Shown piece after piece: positions 5,612-6,078 of a stretch of DNA of 6,078 bases. The translations under genes and the position numbers were made by a program. A model generated the notes under the pieces. That model was not told the origin of the DNA. It saw nothing but the letters and a program-made list of their open reading frames with translations, and searched no databases. The stretch comes from Flavobacteriales bacterium (lineage in GTDB: Bacteria > Bacteroidota > Bacteroidia > Flavobacteriales_D > Parvicellaceae). The DNA lies in contig WFNC01000346.1 of NCBI GenBank assembly GCA_015488785.1, positions 1 through 6,078 on the forward strand, in the 5' to 3' direction. Positions within the stretch are counted from its first letter, which is position 1; each line of letters starts with the position of its first letter.

Positions 5612-6078
5612 GACCTTCCAACTGTTTAAGTTCTTCACTAAAATCTAAATAAGGATTTTCTAAACCGACTTGAGTAATAAGCAACTTTGTTTTTGCTATA
5701 AAACTCTGATGGCTATCGGCTTCAAAATTAAACGGGCGATGACTAGCAGCTAATCTTATTTTACTTATTTTTTTGTTCAACAAAATAGTTTTTTCGCTAT
5801 AATAAGTCGCTCTAAATTTCTCATAAATATAAGCCACCGCAACCTCATTTGGATGCAACATATCATCTTTATAAAAACGATAATCTCTCAATTCGTCTAA
5901 TACAATTTCGTAAGCAGGGAAATAATTTACAAAATCAAACTCTTCAACCAATTCTTTAACGGCTAATTGTAAAGTTGCCTTACTCTGATTGTTCTCCACT
6001 ACTCCATCCTTCCAATGCCTTACTGGACTGATGGTAAAAATAATATTCAATTTAGGATTTGATTTTATCAAACTTTTA
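5604..6078 (-). CDS. GSCFA-domain protein, C-terminal part (cut by right edge)
   Basis: The minus-strand frame is open from the right edge (6078) to TAA at 5606-5604, with no stop and no ATG at its visible beginning. The first visible start-like codon is TTG at 6071, which is probably an internal Leu. So about 158 codons of the C-terminal half of a longer protein are seen; GSCFA proteins are usually around 300 residues or more. Diagnostic segments (numbered from the 6071 codon) are NIIFTISPVRHWKDG (9-23), NQSKATLQLA (28-37), YFPAYEIVLDELRDYRFY (50-67) and DDMLHPNEVAVAYIYEKF (69-86). The D70-x-x-H73 pair matches the Asp-His of SGNH/GDSL-type hydrolases, to which the GSCFA family is thought to be related; the nucleophile region with the GSCFA signature would lie beyond the window. 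The substrate is unknown; an esterase or acyl-transfer activity is inferred. The 3' end overlaps the RNA methyltransferase gene by 8 bp. Confidence 0.9.
   Translation of the reverse strand, partial: KSLIKSNPKLNIIFTISPVRHWKDGVVENNQSKATLQLAVKELVEEFDFVNYFPAYEIVLDELRDYRFYKDDMLHPNEVAVAYIYEKFRATYYSEKTILLNKKISKIRLAASHRPFNFEADSHQSFIAKTKLLITQVGLENPYLDFSEELKQLEGLN

Overview
The window looks like chromosomal DNA of a low-GC Bacteroidota bacterium, most likely a Flavobacteriia-type marine or host-associated lineage. The evidence is AT-rich sequence, no Shine-Dalgarno motifs ahead of the starts, signal peptides ending in -SQ/-GQ/-AQ, a Bacteroidota-style Bat (Bacteroides aerotolerance) operon, a GSCFA-domain protein, and one good match to the Bacteroidota -7 promoter element TAnnTTTG. 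The genus cannot be fixed from this sequence.

Layout. Positions 1-3767 (+) hold the 3' half of a bat operon: the C-terminal end of batB (cut by the left edge), then batC, batD and batE. batB/batC overlap by 8 bp and batD/batE by 14 bp. batC and batD are separated by 66 bp that holds a small AT-rich palindrome. The upstream part of such operons (moxR, a DUF58 protein, batA) would lie to the left. Positions 3801-5032 (-) hold two genes for small secreted proteins that look like outer-membrane beta-barrels. They are 5 bp apart, probably co-transcribed, and convergent with batE. A 93-bp divergent intergenic region separates them from a SpoU/TrmH-family RNA 2'-O-methyltransferase gene (5126-5611, +). 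Its 3' end overlaps by 8 bp the 3' end of a convergent GSCFA-domain gene (5604 to beyond 6078, -), which is cut by the right edge.

How the genes fit together. BatB (membrane-anchored VWA protein), BatC (periplasmic TPR protein with a long charged linker), BatD (large periplasmic domain, one membrane span, cytosolic tail) and BatE (TPR, two membrane spans, SH3-like domain) are expected to form or serve one inner-membrane/periplasm assembly controlled by a MoxR ATPase. Its molecular job is still poorly defined, although it was named for aerotolerance in Bacteroides. The other genes are not obviously linked to it.

I found no evidence for a wholly new system. The features most worth a second look are the 57-bp tandem repeat and charged linker in batC, the histidine-rich hairpin near the C-terminus of one beta-barrel protein, and the compact divergent promoter region with abutting candidate -7 elements.
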